Positions 15,912-22,428 of a stretch of 22,445 bases of DNA are shown here, piece by piece. The notes beneath the pieces are model-generated. The model was not told the origin of the DNA. It saw only the letters and a program-made list of their open reading frames with translations, and did no database searches. Location of the stretch: NCBI GenBank assembly GCA_964247295.1, contig CAXTTV010000068.1, forward strand, positions 1-22,445, in the 5' to 3' direction. A program made the position numbers and the translations under genes. Origin of the DNA: CAXTTV01 sp964247295 (lineage in GTDB: Bacteria; Chloroflexota; Ktedonobacteria; Ktedonobacterales; Ktedonobacteraceae). Every line of letters starts with the position of its first letter. Within the stretch, counting starts at the first letter, position 1.

Positions 15912-16661
15912 CTAGTGTCCGAAAAGCCAGCCGCCATTTATATTCAAGACCTCACCTGTGACAAATGAGGCTTCTGGCGAGGCTAGATAATAGATAGCTG
16001 CCGCGATATCTTCAGCTTTTCCCCCACGACCCACAGGCGTCTGCGATACGATCTCGTTAACTCGTTCCTGAGGCCAGTCTCCAGTAAAGCCTGTTTCCGC
16101 AATAAAGCCTGGAGCGATCGCGTTAACAGTGATTCCCTCAGAACTGAGCTCGCGAGCCAGACCATAAGTCATACCCAGTACTCCGGCTTTGGCGGCTGCG
16201 TAAGCTGTTGAGCCCGATTTACTTCCACCAGTAAATGCAGCGATCGAACTAATCGAAATAATTCTTCCACCTGGTCGCGGCAAGTGAGGAGCGATCGCCG
16301 CTGCCATTAGAAAGCAGCCTGTGAGATTAGCGGCCAGAACCGCATCCCAGGCTGCTACTGCTTTATCAAAAGGCATAGAGGTTTCAACACCCAGCACGGA
16401 GCCGGCGCAGTTTACCAGTACATCAATTTGTTGCTGCTCCTCAAAAATCTCTTGTACAACTTGCTGTACCTGATCTTTCTGGCTGACATCGGCCTGTTTC
16501 CAACTTGTCAGAGTACCTGGAGTACGGGTAGCCCGTTCCAGCTTCTCCCGCTCACGTCCAATAATTACAACTCGATCCCCTGACTGGGTGAATGTGTGGG
16601 CGGCGGCCAATCCTATTCCACTGCTTCCACCTGTAATCACAATTACACGTTGCCTGCTCAT
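15912..16661 (-). CDS. Short-chain dehydrogenase/reductase (FabG-like)
   Basis: The 249-residue product is a classical SDR: Thr-Gly-Gly-Ser-Ser-Gly-Ile-Gly (10-17) binds NAD(P), Asn-Cys-Ala-Gly (84-87) takes the place of the usual NNAG, Asn112 and Ser139 complete the site, and Tyr154-x3-Lys158 is the catalytic pair. The C-terminus (Ser-Phe-Val-Thr-Gly-Glu-Val-Leu-Asn-Ile-Asn-Gly-Gly) is typical of the FabG-like group. It should reduce or oxidise a carbonyl or alcohol in the cytoplasm; the substrate is unknown. ATG 16661 is favoured over ATG 16667 because AAGGA then lies eight rather than two bases away. It is transcribed away from the LysR gene, which probably controls it. Confidence 0.88.
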   Translation of the reverse strand: MSRQRVIVITGGSSGIGLAAAHTFTQSGDRVVIIGREREKLERATRTPGTLTSWKQADVSQKDQVQQVVQEIFEEQQQIDVLVNCAGSVLGVETSMPFDKAVAAWDAVLAANLTGCFLMAAAIAPHLPRPGGRIISISSIAAFTGGSKSGSTAYAAAKAGVLGMTYGLARELSSEGITVNAIAPGFIAETGFTGDWPQERVNEIVSQTPVGRGGKAEDIAAAIYYLASPEASFVTGEVLNINGGWLFGH

Positions 16662-16681
16662 CTTCATCTTCCTTATCTGTA

Positions 16682-16693
16682 TTTCTATAGAAA
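16682..16693. promoter_or_regulatory. Palindrome in the SDR/LysR intergenic region
   Basis: TTTCTATAGAAA is a perfect 12-bp palindrome lying 21 bases upstream of the SDR start, where a repressor or LysR activator could act. A minus-strand pair TTGGAC (16737-16732) with TAAACT (18-base spacer) could be the SDR promoter. Confidence 0.35.
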
Positions 16694-16779
16694 CATTTGC
16701 GGTATTTAGTTTAAAGCTCCATAATAAGTATGTCCAATATATCTTTCATGGTTAATTGATATGCAAAGGATATTAGTTA

Positions 16780-17670
16780 ATGGAACTGCGCCATGTTCGG
16801 TATTTTGTTGCAGTTGCAGAAGAGCTTCATTTTGGACGTGCTGCTGAGCGTTTACAGATGGCTCAGCCGCCTCTCAGCCAGCAGATCCAGGATCTTGAAC
16901 GTGAGTTGGAAGTCCAATTATTTACCAGGACAAAGCGAACGGTAACATTAACAGCGGCAGGTGAGGCTTTTCTAATTGAGGCCCGGTTACTATTGCATCA
17001 AGCTGATTACATGATATCAGTGGCCCGAAGAGCGGCTAAAGGAGAGATTGGGCATCTAGGGATGAGTTTTGTCGGTTCAGCCTGTTATAAAGTCCTACCA
17101 GAAATTGTACAAAATTTTCGTGCGCGCTATCCAGAAATATCTTTGATGTTGCATCAGTTGACAACCTCACAACAGATAGAGGCATTACAACAAAAGCAGG
17201 TTCAAGTTGGAATTTTGCGCCCACCTTTTGCCGATACTGGTCTGGAATCTTTGTGTATCGCCAGAGAGAGGTTGATTCTGGCCCTGCCTGAGCATCACCG
17301 GCTGGCGCGACAGCAGCGTATCCCTCTTCAAGAAATCATTGATGAGCCATTTATTCTTTTTCCATCGGAGCAAGGACTGGGCTTTTATCATCAGATCCTG
17401 GGCCTCTGCCTGGATGCTGGTTTTGTGCCAGAGGTAGTGCAAGAAGCGGCTGAGATGCAGACGATTGTCAGTCTGGTCGCGACGGGTATCGGTCTGTCTT
17501 TAGTGCCAGACTCACTGAGGCATTTGCAGCGGACCGGCGTCGTTTATCGTGATCTTGTAGAGGCGAGCCCATTATTAGAGGTAAGGATAGTCTGGCGAAA
17601 CGATGACTCCTCACCTGTACTTCGCAGCTTTCTGGATAGCGTCCACGCGTATTTAAGATCCAGAGGCTGA
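16780..17670 (+). CDS. LysR-family transcription regulator
   Basis: The 296-residue product has the LysR N-terminal winged helix-turn-helix (about 1-60: Glu-Leu-Arg-His-Val-Arg-Tyr-Phe, Gly-Arg-Ala-Ala-Glu-Arg-Leu, Gln-Pro-Pro-Leu-Ser-Gln-Gln-Ile) and a periplasmic-binding-protein-like effector domain (about 90-296) with Val-Gly-Ile-Leu-Arg-Pro-Pro and Thr-Gly-Ile-Gly-Leu-Ser-Leu-Val-Pro. The close match to the BenM/CatR-like group suggests an aromatic or small-acid effector, not proven. AAAGGA lies nine bases before the start. It diverges from the SDR gene and is likely its regulator and its own. Its last 18 bases overlap the end of the convergent DedA gene. Confidence 0.9.
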   Translation: MELRHVRYFVAVAEELHFGRAAERLQMAQPPLSQQIQDLERELEVQLFTRTKRTVTLTAAGEAFLIEARLLLHQADYMISVARRAAKGEIGHLGMSFVGSACYKVLPEIVQNFRARYPEISLMLHQLTTSQQIEALQQKQVQVGILRPPFADTGLESLCIARERLILALPEHHRLARQQRIPLQEIIDEPFILFPSEQGLGFYHQILGLCLDAGFVPEVVQEAAEMQTIVSLVATGIGLSLVPDSLRHLQRTGVVYRDLVEASPLLEVRIVWRNDDSSPVLRSFLDSVHAYLRSRG

Positions 17671-18348
17671 CCGCGAGCTTTTCTTTTCCTTGTGCTCTTG
17701 AGGGTTTTCGTCCAGAGGGCCAGGCAGGGCCTGTTCCGCCCGCTTCTCCCACTTTTTCTCATTTTTTCTGAGAAAAATAAACATGGTGACTAGAATAATC
17801 AAGGCAAGTACGATTGTGATAATGCCGACCGGCCCAGTCAGGCGCTCGACGTTGTTACCAAGGATGTAGCCACCAGTCCCGTAGACTGCCGCCCAGATGA
17901 TACCGCCCAGAGCATTAAAAAGTAAAAAGCTGGGCCAGCGCATCTTATTTGTCCCCGCTAGGAAGGCCGCCCAGGCTCGTAAGACCGCAACAAAGCGGCC
18001 AAAGAATACGACTTTGCCCCCATGTTGCATAAATAGATACTGCCCCAGTTTCATCTTTTTCTCATCTAATTTTACATAACGACCATAGCGGCGCAGTAAT
18101 CTGTAGCCGCCCTCGCGTCCAACCCAGAAGCCGAGATTATCACCAAGAATCGCACCACCCGCCGCCGCCAGGATAATCAGGGGAAGTGAGAGCCTGTGGC
18201 TGGTCCCGGCGGAGATGGCGGCTGCTAAAAGCATTGTTTCCCCAGGAAAGGGGATGCCTGTACTTTCAATGGTGACAAACAGGAATACAGCCCAATAGCC
18301 ATAGTTTGCCAGTAGTTCCGTAACATTCGACGTAGCGATTTGTAACAT
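17653..18348 (-). CDS. DedA-family membrane protein
   Basis: The 231-residue product is a DedA/SNARE-associated (VTT-domain) inner-membrane protein: Glu-Ser-Thr-Gly-Ile-Pro-Phe-Pro-Gly-Glu near the first helix, Gly-Asp-Asn-Leu-Gly-Phe-Trp-Val-Gly-Arg, then Phe-Phe-Gly-Arg-Phe-Val-Ala-Val-Leu-Arg with the conserved basic residues, and hydrophobic helices to about 205. The tail is highly charged. Family members flip or exchange lipids such as undecaprenyl phosphate, or aid envelope homeostasis. The start is uncertain: ATG 18348 gives the usual N-terminus but has only a distant purine stretch (GAGAGAAAG); ATG 18384 is in frame and also lacks a good site. It overlaps the LysR stop by 18 bases. 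Confidence 0.85.
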   Translation of the reverse strand: MLQIATSNVTELLANYGYWAVFLFVTIESTGIPFPGETMLLAAAISAGTSHRLSLPLIILAAAGGAILGDNLGFWVGREGGYRLLRRYGRYVKLDEKKMKLGQYLFMQHGGKVVFFGRFVAVLRAWAAFLAGTNKMRWPSFLLFNALGGIIWAAVYGTGGYILGNNVERLTGPVGIITIVLALIILVTMFIFLRKNEKKWEKRAEQALPGPLDENPQEHKEKKSSRSASGS

Positions 18349-18408
18349 ATATACGCGCTTTCTCTCTTTATATAAAAATATCATGATAGGCAGATCCAGG
18401 GGTAAGGC

Positions 18409-18414
18409 ATTATA
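18409..18414 (-). promoter_or_regulatory. TATAAT -10 box, probable DedA promoter
   Basis: A perfect minus-strand TATAAT lies about 60 bases before the DedA start; no -35 hexamer of good quality is found at 16-18 bases. A TATACT lies farther upstream on the same strand. Confidence 0.35.
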
Positions 18415-18446
18415 TATAAAACGGTTCTCGGCCTGAGTATATATAC

Positions 18447-18470
18447 AATCGCGATCCAGATCGCGATTTT
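18447..18470 (+). terminator. Terminator-like hairpin ATCGCGAT
   Basis: AATCGCGAT (18447-18455) and ATCGCGATT (18460-18468) are perfect 9-bp arms with a four-base loop, followed by TT to make TTTT at 18467-18470. No plus-strand gene ends just upstream (DedA and LysR are convergent 0.8 kb away), so it may instead be an operator of DedA or a relic of the lost upstream part of the metallophosphoesterase gene. Confidence 0.4.
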
Positions 18471-18586
18471 GTCATTTTATATTATCTTTAGTAGCTTTAC
18501 GTACAAAACGTCTCTATCTCCCGTCATTTATTGTGTTTATCTATAGAGATCACAAAAACGTTTGAGCAAGTGAGTTAGGGATGACA

Positions 18587-18894
18587 TAATTACAGACCGT
18601 CTTTCAACGTCAGGTGCTACGAACTTTTGATAACGTGGATGCCATCGTCTTTAGGCATTTTCATCATACGTATTCGCAGATGCATCAGGGAGTGTTGCTC
18701 TTTAATCTCGGATCTATCATGTCACGGTGGAAAATATTCGGGAGCAGATGCTCAAGGCCGCTCACCATTGCAACCCTTCTATCTTCAGAGGGCGATGCTC
18801 CTGGGCGAATCAGCTTCCTACGGTTGGAATGTTTACCATTGAGAACGGCCAGATTACCCCTGAGATCCTCCCCCTCAATTTGGAAACACCTTGA
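18587..18894 (+). pseudogene. C-terminal remnant of a YfcE/MJ0936-type metallophosphoesterase
   Basis: After an in-frame TAA (18587-18589), one frame reads Phe-Asp-Asn-Val-Asp-Ala-Ile-Val-Phe-Arg-His-Phe-His-His-Thr-Tyr and then Leu-Phe-Asn-Leu-Gly-Ser. These correspond to Asp-Ala-Ile-Val-Phe-Gly-His-(Ser/Thr)-His-x-Pro and Phe-Asn-Pro-Gly-Ser of the phosphodiesterase family; the key Gly-His-x-His is changed to Arg-His-x-His. In another frame the family C-terminus follows: Pro-Thr-Val-Gly-Met-Phe-Thr-Ile-Glu-Asn-Gly-Gln-Ile, ending in TGA at 18892-18894. The N-terminal metal-binding half is absent. The shift lies between about 18715 and 18730. It is clearly dead as an enzyme. Confidence 0.65.
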
Positions 18895-18920
18895 AGCAAA
18901 AAGGTTCCATCGAGAAAATC

Positions 18921-18949
18921 TTGATTATCCATCCTTTTTCTGTTAATCT
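18921..18949 (+). promoter_or_regulatory. Promoter of the leader/MFS unit
   Basis: TTGATT (18921-18926) and TAATCT (18944-18949) are separated by exactly 17 bases, matching sigma-70 at four and five of six positions. A start near 18956 leaves a short untranslated region before the leader Shine-Dalgarno at 18981. Confidence 0.55.
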
Positions 18950-18992
18950 TTATCCAGAAAGTCTTATGAGTCAACAAACAAAGGAGAATTCC

Positions 18993-19079
18993 ATGCCGGT
19001 TGAAATGGCTGCCGATGATCCTCGTGGCTGTGTTGCCCAGGGTCGGATTCTGCCCATTTTCAAACGGAATGTGAGGTAG
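18993..19079 (+). CDS. 28-codon leader peptide before the intact MFS gene
   Basis: ATG 18993 follows an AAGGAG (18981-18986) at ideal spacing; the ORF ends with TAG at 19077-19079, 19 bases before the 5' arm of an intrinsic terminator. The peptide starts Met-Pro-Val-Glu-Met, has Asp-Asp-Pro-Arg-Gly-Cys in the middle and ends Phe-Lys-Arg-Asn-Val-Arg. No family is recognised. Codons 14-16 (19032-19039) are complementary over eight bases to 19113-19120 in the terminator loop, so ribosome position could steer the RNA fold. An in-frame ATG at 18966 has no ribosome site. A leader role is inferred from context; a decayed gene start is the alternative. Confidence 0.5.
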   Translation: MPVEMAADDPRGCVAQGRILPIFKRNVR

Positions 19080-19097
19080 ATACAAACAGATTTCGCG

Positions 19098-19157
19098 AAA
19101 GCACAGAGGCTGTGGGCAACCTATTTATTGATCATTTCGCTCCCTCTGTGCTTTTTT
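19098..19157 (+). terminator. Intrinsic terminator/attenuator between leader and MFS gene
   Basis: AAAGCACAGAGG (19098-19109) and CCTCTGTGCTTT (19143-19154) are perfect 12-bp arms around a 33-base loop, and the stem ends in TTTTTT (19152-19157). It lies between a promoter with its leader ORF and the MFS start at 19200. Competing pairings: CACAG/CTGTG within 19102-19114, leader 19032-19039 with 19113-19120, and 19115-19120 with GTTGCC at 19158-19163. Confidence 0.65.
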
Positions 19158-19199
19158 GTTGCCTGTTTGTGGTCTCACAGATTGATTGGAGTTTTCCCT

Positions 19200-20435
19200 A
19201 TGTCTAAAAATAAAGCAAGCACCTCGCGTTTTGTGGATATAACTGGCAGGCAACGCCGGCATTTCTGGAGTGTGATTCTGGTTTTTTCGGGTCTGGGCTT
19301 GAATGTGGGGGTCTGGACGGTGTTGGTCGCGGATCTGGCGAATGCCCTCAGGCTTTCTCCCGTTCAACTGGGCTTCGCGATCTCCTGTTTCTCCTCGGCT
19401 GGCATTGTCTCGCTTTTCGCTGGTGGCCCTTTCGCGGATCGCCTGACGCGTCGTCAGCTTCTGGCGATCGGTGTGAGTGGGCCTGGCCTCTTTTTTGGAG
19501 GTCTCGCCCTGGCTTCCAACTATCCACTTTTGCTGGTGATCCTCCTATTTGGTGGGGCCTGCTCCAGTTGCTATGATCTGGCCGCTAACACCCTGGGAGG
19601 AGATTTCGAGCGACAGTATCAAAGTAAGAGTATGACCCAGTTCCATTCAGGATTTAGCGGGGGAGCTGCCCTGGGCGCGCTTGTGAGCGCGGTTACTTTG
19701 AATGCTCACATCAGCTTTCGGATAGTTTACGCCGCAACGGGCCTGTTCTTCCTTGTACTGGCAATTGCAGTGTGGTTGTTACCCCTTGTTTCGGTATCTC
19801 AGAGTTCTCTCGAACTGAAAGAGCAGAGATCCGCCAAAGGGGCCGTACCTTCAATTCTTGCACTTTTTCTGACGCCTATAGTACTGCTGGCAACGGCGCT
19901 GGTCTGTCTCTCATTTTTCACAGATGGAGCGCTTGAGGGCTATATCTCGGTCTATCTGCGAGATTTATTGGGATCAGGGGTGCTGTTGAGCGGAATTGGG
20001 ATCGCGGCCTTTTATCTGGTCGGGATGCTGGGCCGCCTGGGGAGCACGGCGGCTTTGCGACGCTTTGGGGACCGACCAATCATTACAATCGCGGCCCTGA
20101 TTTCGTTTGCTGGCCTGGCAATCTCGCTTGCCACAACCTCCGCTTCCCTCGCCGTGGCTGGCCTGATCCTGGTTGGATTGGGCCAGGCTCCGCTGGTGCC
20201 GACAGCCTTTTCGCAGGCCGCGCAAGTAGGATCAGATCAGGCTGTGCGAGCCGTGGCCCTGGTAACGGCCTGTGGCTACTCAATCTTTCTGGTCAGTCCG
20301 CTATTGATCGGTCTGTTGGCGGATAGGGTAACGCTGAGAGGGGCCCTGCTGCTGACGCTTGCAACCTCGCTCTGCGTCGTGCTGATCGCACAGCGTCTCC
20401 CGAAGGATCACCATGCGGATCAGCCAGCGGCTTAA
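19200..20435 (+). CDS. MFS transporter (YbjJ-like)
   Basis: The 411-residue product has about 12 hydrophobic helices. The first is preceded by Arg-Gln-Arg-Arg-His-Phe-Trp-Ser; the loop 2/3 signature reads Gly-Pro-Phe-Ala-Asp-Arg-Leu-Thr-Arg-Arg; and Gly-Gly-Asp-Phe-Glu-Arg, then Phe-His-Ser-Gly-Phe-Ser-Gly-Gly-Ala, is typical of YbjJ/FucP-like carriers. It should move a small solute or drug across the inner membrane by proton exchange; the substrate is unknown. Start 19200 follows TTGGAG at nine bases; the frame is open back to 19128, but that would lie inside the terminator hairpin. The upstream leader and terminator suggest attenuation control. It converges with the YjbQ gene, 37 bases away, with no clear terminator between. 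Confidence 0.85.
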   Translation: MSKNKASTSRFVDITGRQRRHFWSVILVFSGLGLNVGVWTVLVADLANALRLSPVQLGFAISCFSSAGIVSLFAGGPFADRLTRRQLLAIGVSGPGLFFGGLALASNYPLLLVILLFGGACSSCYDLAANTLGGDFERQYQSKSMTQFHSGFSGGAALGALVSAVTLNAHISFRIVYAATGLFFLVLAIAVWLLPLVSVSQSSLELKEQRSAKGAVPSILALFLTPIVLLATALVCLSFFTDGALEGYISVYLRDLLGSGVLLSGIGIAAFYLVGMLGRLGSTAALRRFGDRPIITIAALISFAGLAISLATTSASLAVAGLILVGLGQAPLVPTAFSQAAQVGSDQAVRAVALVTACGYSIFLVSPLLIGLLADRVTLRGALLLTLATSLCVVLIAQRLPKDHHADQPAA

Positions 20436-20472
20436 TATCTCATTTCATATTGAACGTTTTTGTTGCCCTCTA

Positions 20473-20865
20473 TCAACGCAGAAGTGAGAGATGGACCGTG
20501 CGATCGCGGGGACCGTCCAGCTCTACCAGAACGATTTCCTGCCACGTCCCGAGCTTAAGTTCGCCGTTACTAAAAGGTACCATCACTGAGGGACCGATGA
20601 TAGAGGAGAGAATATGGTCGGGTGCGTGCTTAGGATTGTGGGGATGCCGATAGCGAATATCTGGCTGAATATGTCGCAGAGCGTCGATAAAATCCTGATC
20701 AGTGCCGGGGTCCAGATCAGCGGTGGTGATGGAGCAGGTAGTGTGGGCGGCGAAGACCACACAGATCCCTTCCTTGGCCTGCTCCTCCTGTATATATTGC
20801 TGAACTCTACTCGTAATATTGATAATCTGATCCTTTTTCTCTGTACGCACCCCGATAGTCTTCAT
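20473..20865 (-). CDS. YjbQ/UPF0047 family protein
   Basis: The 130-residue product is a complete YjbQ-family protein: Gly-Ile-Cys-Val-Val-Phe-Ala-Ala-His-Thr-Thr-Cys-Ser-Ile-Thr-Thr (about 33-48) with the conserved His and Thr residues, Arg-His-Pro-His-Asn-Pro-Lys-His-Ala, Ser-Ser-Ile-Ile-Gly-Pro-Ser, and a C-terminal Gly-Thr-Trp-Gln-Glu-Ile-Val-Leu-Val-Glu-Leu-Asp-Gly-Pro-Arg. Members have weak thiamine-phosphate-synthase activity in vitro and an unsettled role. It is cytoplasmic and monocistronic. AAGGA lies some 11 bases before ATG. It diverges from the VOC gene across a short region with inverted repeats. Confidence 0.9.
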   Translation of the reverse strand: MKTIGVRTEKKDQIINITSRVQQYIQEEQAKEGICVVFAAHTTCSITTADLDPGTDQDFIDALRHIQPDIRYRHPHNPKHAPDHILSSIIGPSVMVPFSNGELKLGTWQEIVLVELDGPRDRTVHLSLLR

Positions 20866-20881
20866 AACGTATGTTATCCTT

Positions 20882-20946
20882 CCCTTGTATCTATATTTAG
20901 ATAGCCCTGTACCTCAAAGGCTGCTTTCTTGCATAACGTACAAGGG
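20882..20946. repeat. Inverted repeats in the YjbQ/VOC intergenic region
   Basis: CCCTTGTA (20882-20889) is complementary to TACAAGGG (20939-20946); a T-A pair just outside (20881, 20947) extends it to nine. Inside lies TATCTA (20888-20893) with TAGATA (20898-20903). ATAACGTA also occurs twice, near 20864 and at 20933-20940. These could be operators of the divergent promoters. Confidence 0.4.
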
Positions 20947-20999
20947 ACCTATGAATGCGACAGATCCTGAAAAATAAAAGGTATCTAGGAGAGTATGTT

Positions 21000-21416
21000 G
21001 TGAAATTTAATGCTTTAATTCCAGAATTGAGTGTCTCAGATTTTGAGCGCAGTCTGGCTTTTTATATTGAGATCTTAGGCTTTCATATTGAGTATCAGCG
21101 GCCAGAAGAGAGATTTGCTTTTCTGGGGTATGAAGAAGTCCAGTTGATGATAGAGCAGGAGCACGGCTCCTGGCAGACAGCTCCGCTTGAGCAGCCTTAT
21201 GGGCGTGGTAGTAACTTCCAGATGGAGATCTCTTCCCTGGAACCTCTTCTGACCTCTTTAGGTAAACATAACTATAAGCTATTTCGAGAGCCAGAAGATA
21301 GCTGGTATCGTCAGGATCAGGTTCTGCTGGGACAACGCGAGTTTCTGGTGCAGGACCCGTATGGATATCTATTGCGCTTCAGCCAGTTCTTAGAAGAGAA
21401 ACCAGTCACAGATTAA
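21000..21416 (+). CDS. VOC/bleomycin-resistance-like protein
   Basis: The 138-residue product has the glyoxalase/bleomycin-resistance (VOC) fold: an N-terminal Leu-Ile-Pro-Glu-Leu-Ser-Val-Ser-Asp strand, Ser-Leu-Ala-Phe-Tyr-Ile-Glu-Ile-Leu-Gly-Phe, and C-terminal Phe-Leu-Val-Gln-Asp-Pro-Tyr-Gly-Tyr-Leu-Leu-Arg-Phe. Many such proteins bind drugs without catalysis; metal ligands are not evident here. Start GTG 21000 was chosen over ATG 20955 because AGGAGAG (20987-20993) lies six bases upstream and family members begin at Met-Lys-Phe-Asn. The role is drug or small-ligand binding, unproven. Its last four bases overlap the convergent LysR stub. Confidence 0.85.
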   Translation: MKFNALIPELSVSDFERSLAFYIEILGFHIEYQRPEERFAFLGYEEVQLMIEQEHGSWQTAPLEQPYGRGSNFQMEISSLEPLLTSLGKHNYKLFREPEDSWYRQDQVLLGQREFLVQDPYGYLLRFSQFLEEKPVTD

Positions 21417-21772
21417 AGAATAGCCTTCCTGTTAATTGTAAAATCAGCTTTTAATTGTTGAATTTGCATGTAACTAGAGGCTAGAGAAAGTTGCAAAAAC
21501 ATCAATACTATTCCTTCTTTCTCTGCTTCCGCTTTGACCGCCATTATAAATTGTAAGAGCGCGGGAGATAACTCGCCACCGCGAGGATGCCGTACCACTG
21601 CACTCTCACGAGAGAGAAGGGGAAGATCACTAACTTTAATCTCTACAACCTTTCCTGCCGCGATCTCCTCTGCTACAAATCCTCTGGTGAAGAAGCCGAC
21701 TCCTATACCTTGTAACAGGAGAGAGCGTGCCATCATAATAGGGACTTCTATAACAGTCTTTGTATCTTTCAT
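21413..21772 (-). pseudogene. C-terminal stub of a LysR-family regulator
   Basis: Residues about 15-90 are the end of a LysR effector domain: Ser-Leu-Leu-Leu-Gln-Gly-Ile-Gly-Val-Gly-Phe-Phe, Glu-Glu-Ile-Ala-Ala-Gly-Lys-Val-Val, Leu-Ser-Pro-Ala-Leu-Leu-Gln-Phe-Ile. The helix-turn-helix and about two thirds of the protein are missing; nothing of them is found up to 21890. The frame then runs beyond the normal family end. It cannot work as a DNA-binding regulator. It may once have controlled the adjacent oxidoreductase. Confidence 0.75.
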
Positions 21773-21890
21773 ATTTTTCGATCGAGATGATAGGTAAAAT
21801 CATCTTGTTCTATTCTACATCTCCGTATATGCTAAATCTATCTCTTGATATCCATAATAAAGAAAGAAAAAGGAAAAAAAGTAAAAGATA

Positions 21891-22383
21891 ATGCGGGCTA
21901 TTCAGATACAAAGGGATGGCGGTCAGCGAAAAGCGTGCGCTAGCCTGTTCGCTTGGAGCAGATATTGCGATTGAACCGACTTTAGAGGAGTTAACCGAAA
22001 ATTTACTAAAGGCTAATGGGGGGCGGGAGATAGATCTAATACTAGAGATGACAGGTGGGGTGGTGTTTGAGCAATCTTTAGCCGCTCTAGCCCCTTTCGG
22101 AAGATTAGTAGCATATGGTCAAGCATCAGATCAAGGTAACCAAATTTCAAGTGATGCACTGATGGATTTTTCCCGTACGGTTGCTGGTTTCTGGCTGTAC
22201 CATTGTTTTGGGCACTCAGCATTAATGGATGATGTACTTACTAAACTGTTCCAGCATGTGATGAATGGTACTTTGCGTGTTGTCGTAGGAGCAACATATC
22301 CACTTACTCAAGTAGCGCAAGCACACCATGATCTTGAAACGCGTCAGACAGTTGGGAAATTGCTTTTAGATGTTTCCTGCTAA
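21891..22383 (+). pseudogene. Quinone oxidoreductase with an internal deletion
   Basis: ATG 21891 begins Met-Arg-Ala-Ile-Gln-Ile-Gln-Arg-Asp-Gly-Gly, the usual start of zinc-type/quinone oxidoreductases (Met-Arg-Ala-Ile-x-x-x-x-x-Gly). At about 21921 this joins, out of frame, a Rossmann half: Glu-Lys-Arg-Ala-Leu-Ala-Cys-Ser-Leu-Gly-Ala-Asp, then Val-Ala-Tyr-Gly, and C-terminal Gln-Ala-His-His-Asp-Leu-Glu-Thr to the stop at 22383. The GroES-like half and the nucleotide-binding Gly-x-Gly turn, some 150 residues, are missing. An ORF starting at 21916 could give a 155-residue piece but has no Shine-Dalgarno. The enzyme must be inactive. Confidence 0.75.
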
Positions 22384-22428
22384 TTGATACACACTAAGAT
22401 TGCAGATTTTTTCCAAAGGGGCTAAAAG

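Noticed and set aside
16762..16776. ATAT-N7-ATAT (T-N11-A) LysR box
   Set aside because: It coincides with the LysR ribosome site and is merely AT-rich; the fit is too loose.
18810..19085. 91-codon minus-strand ORF opposite the leader
   Set aside because: It is the complement of the phosphoesterase tail and leader, with no ribosome site and no family features.
19128..19199. N-terminal extension of the MFS protein
   Set aside because: The extra codons begin inside the terminator loop and lack a ribosome site; Met at 19200 has TTGGAG and the family-like start.
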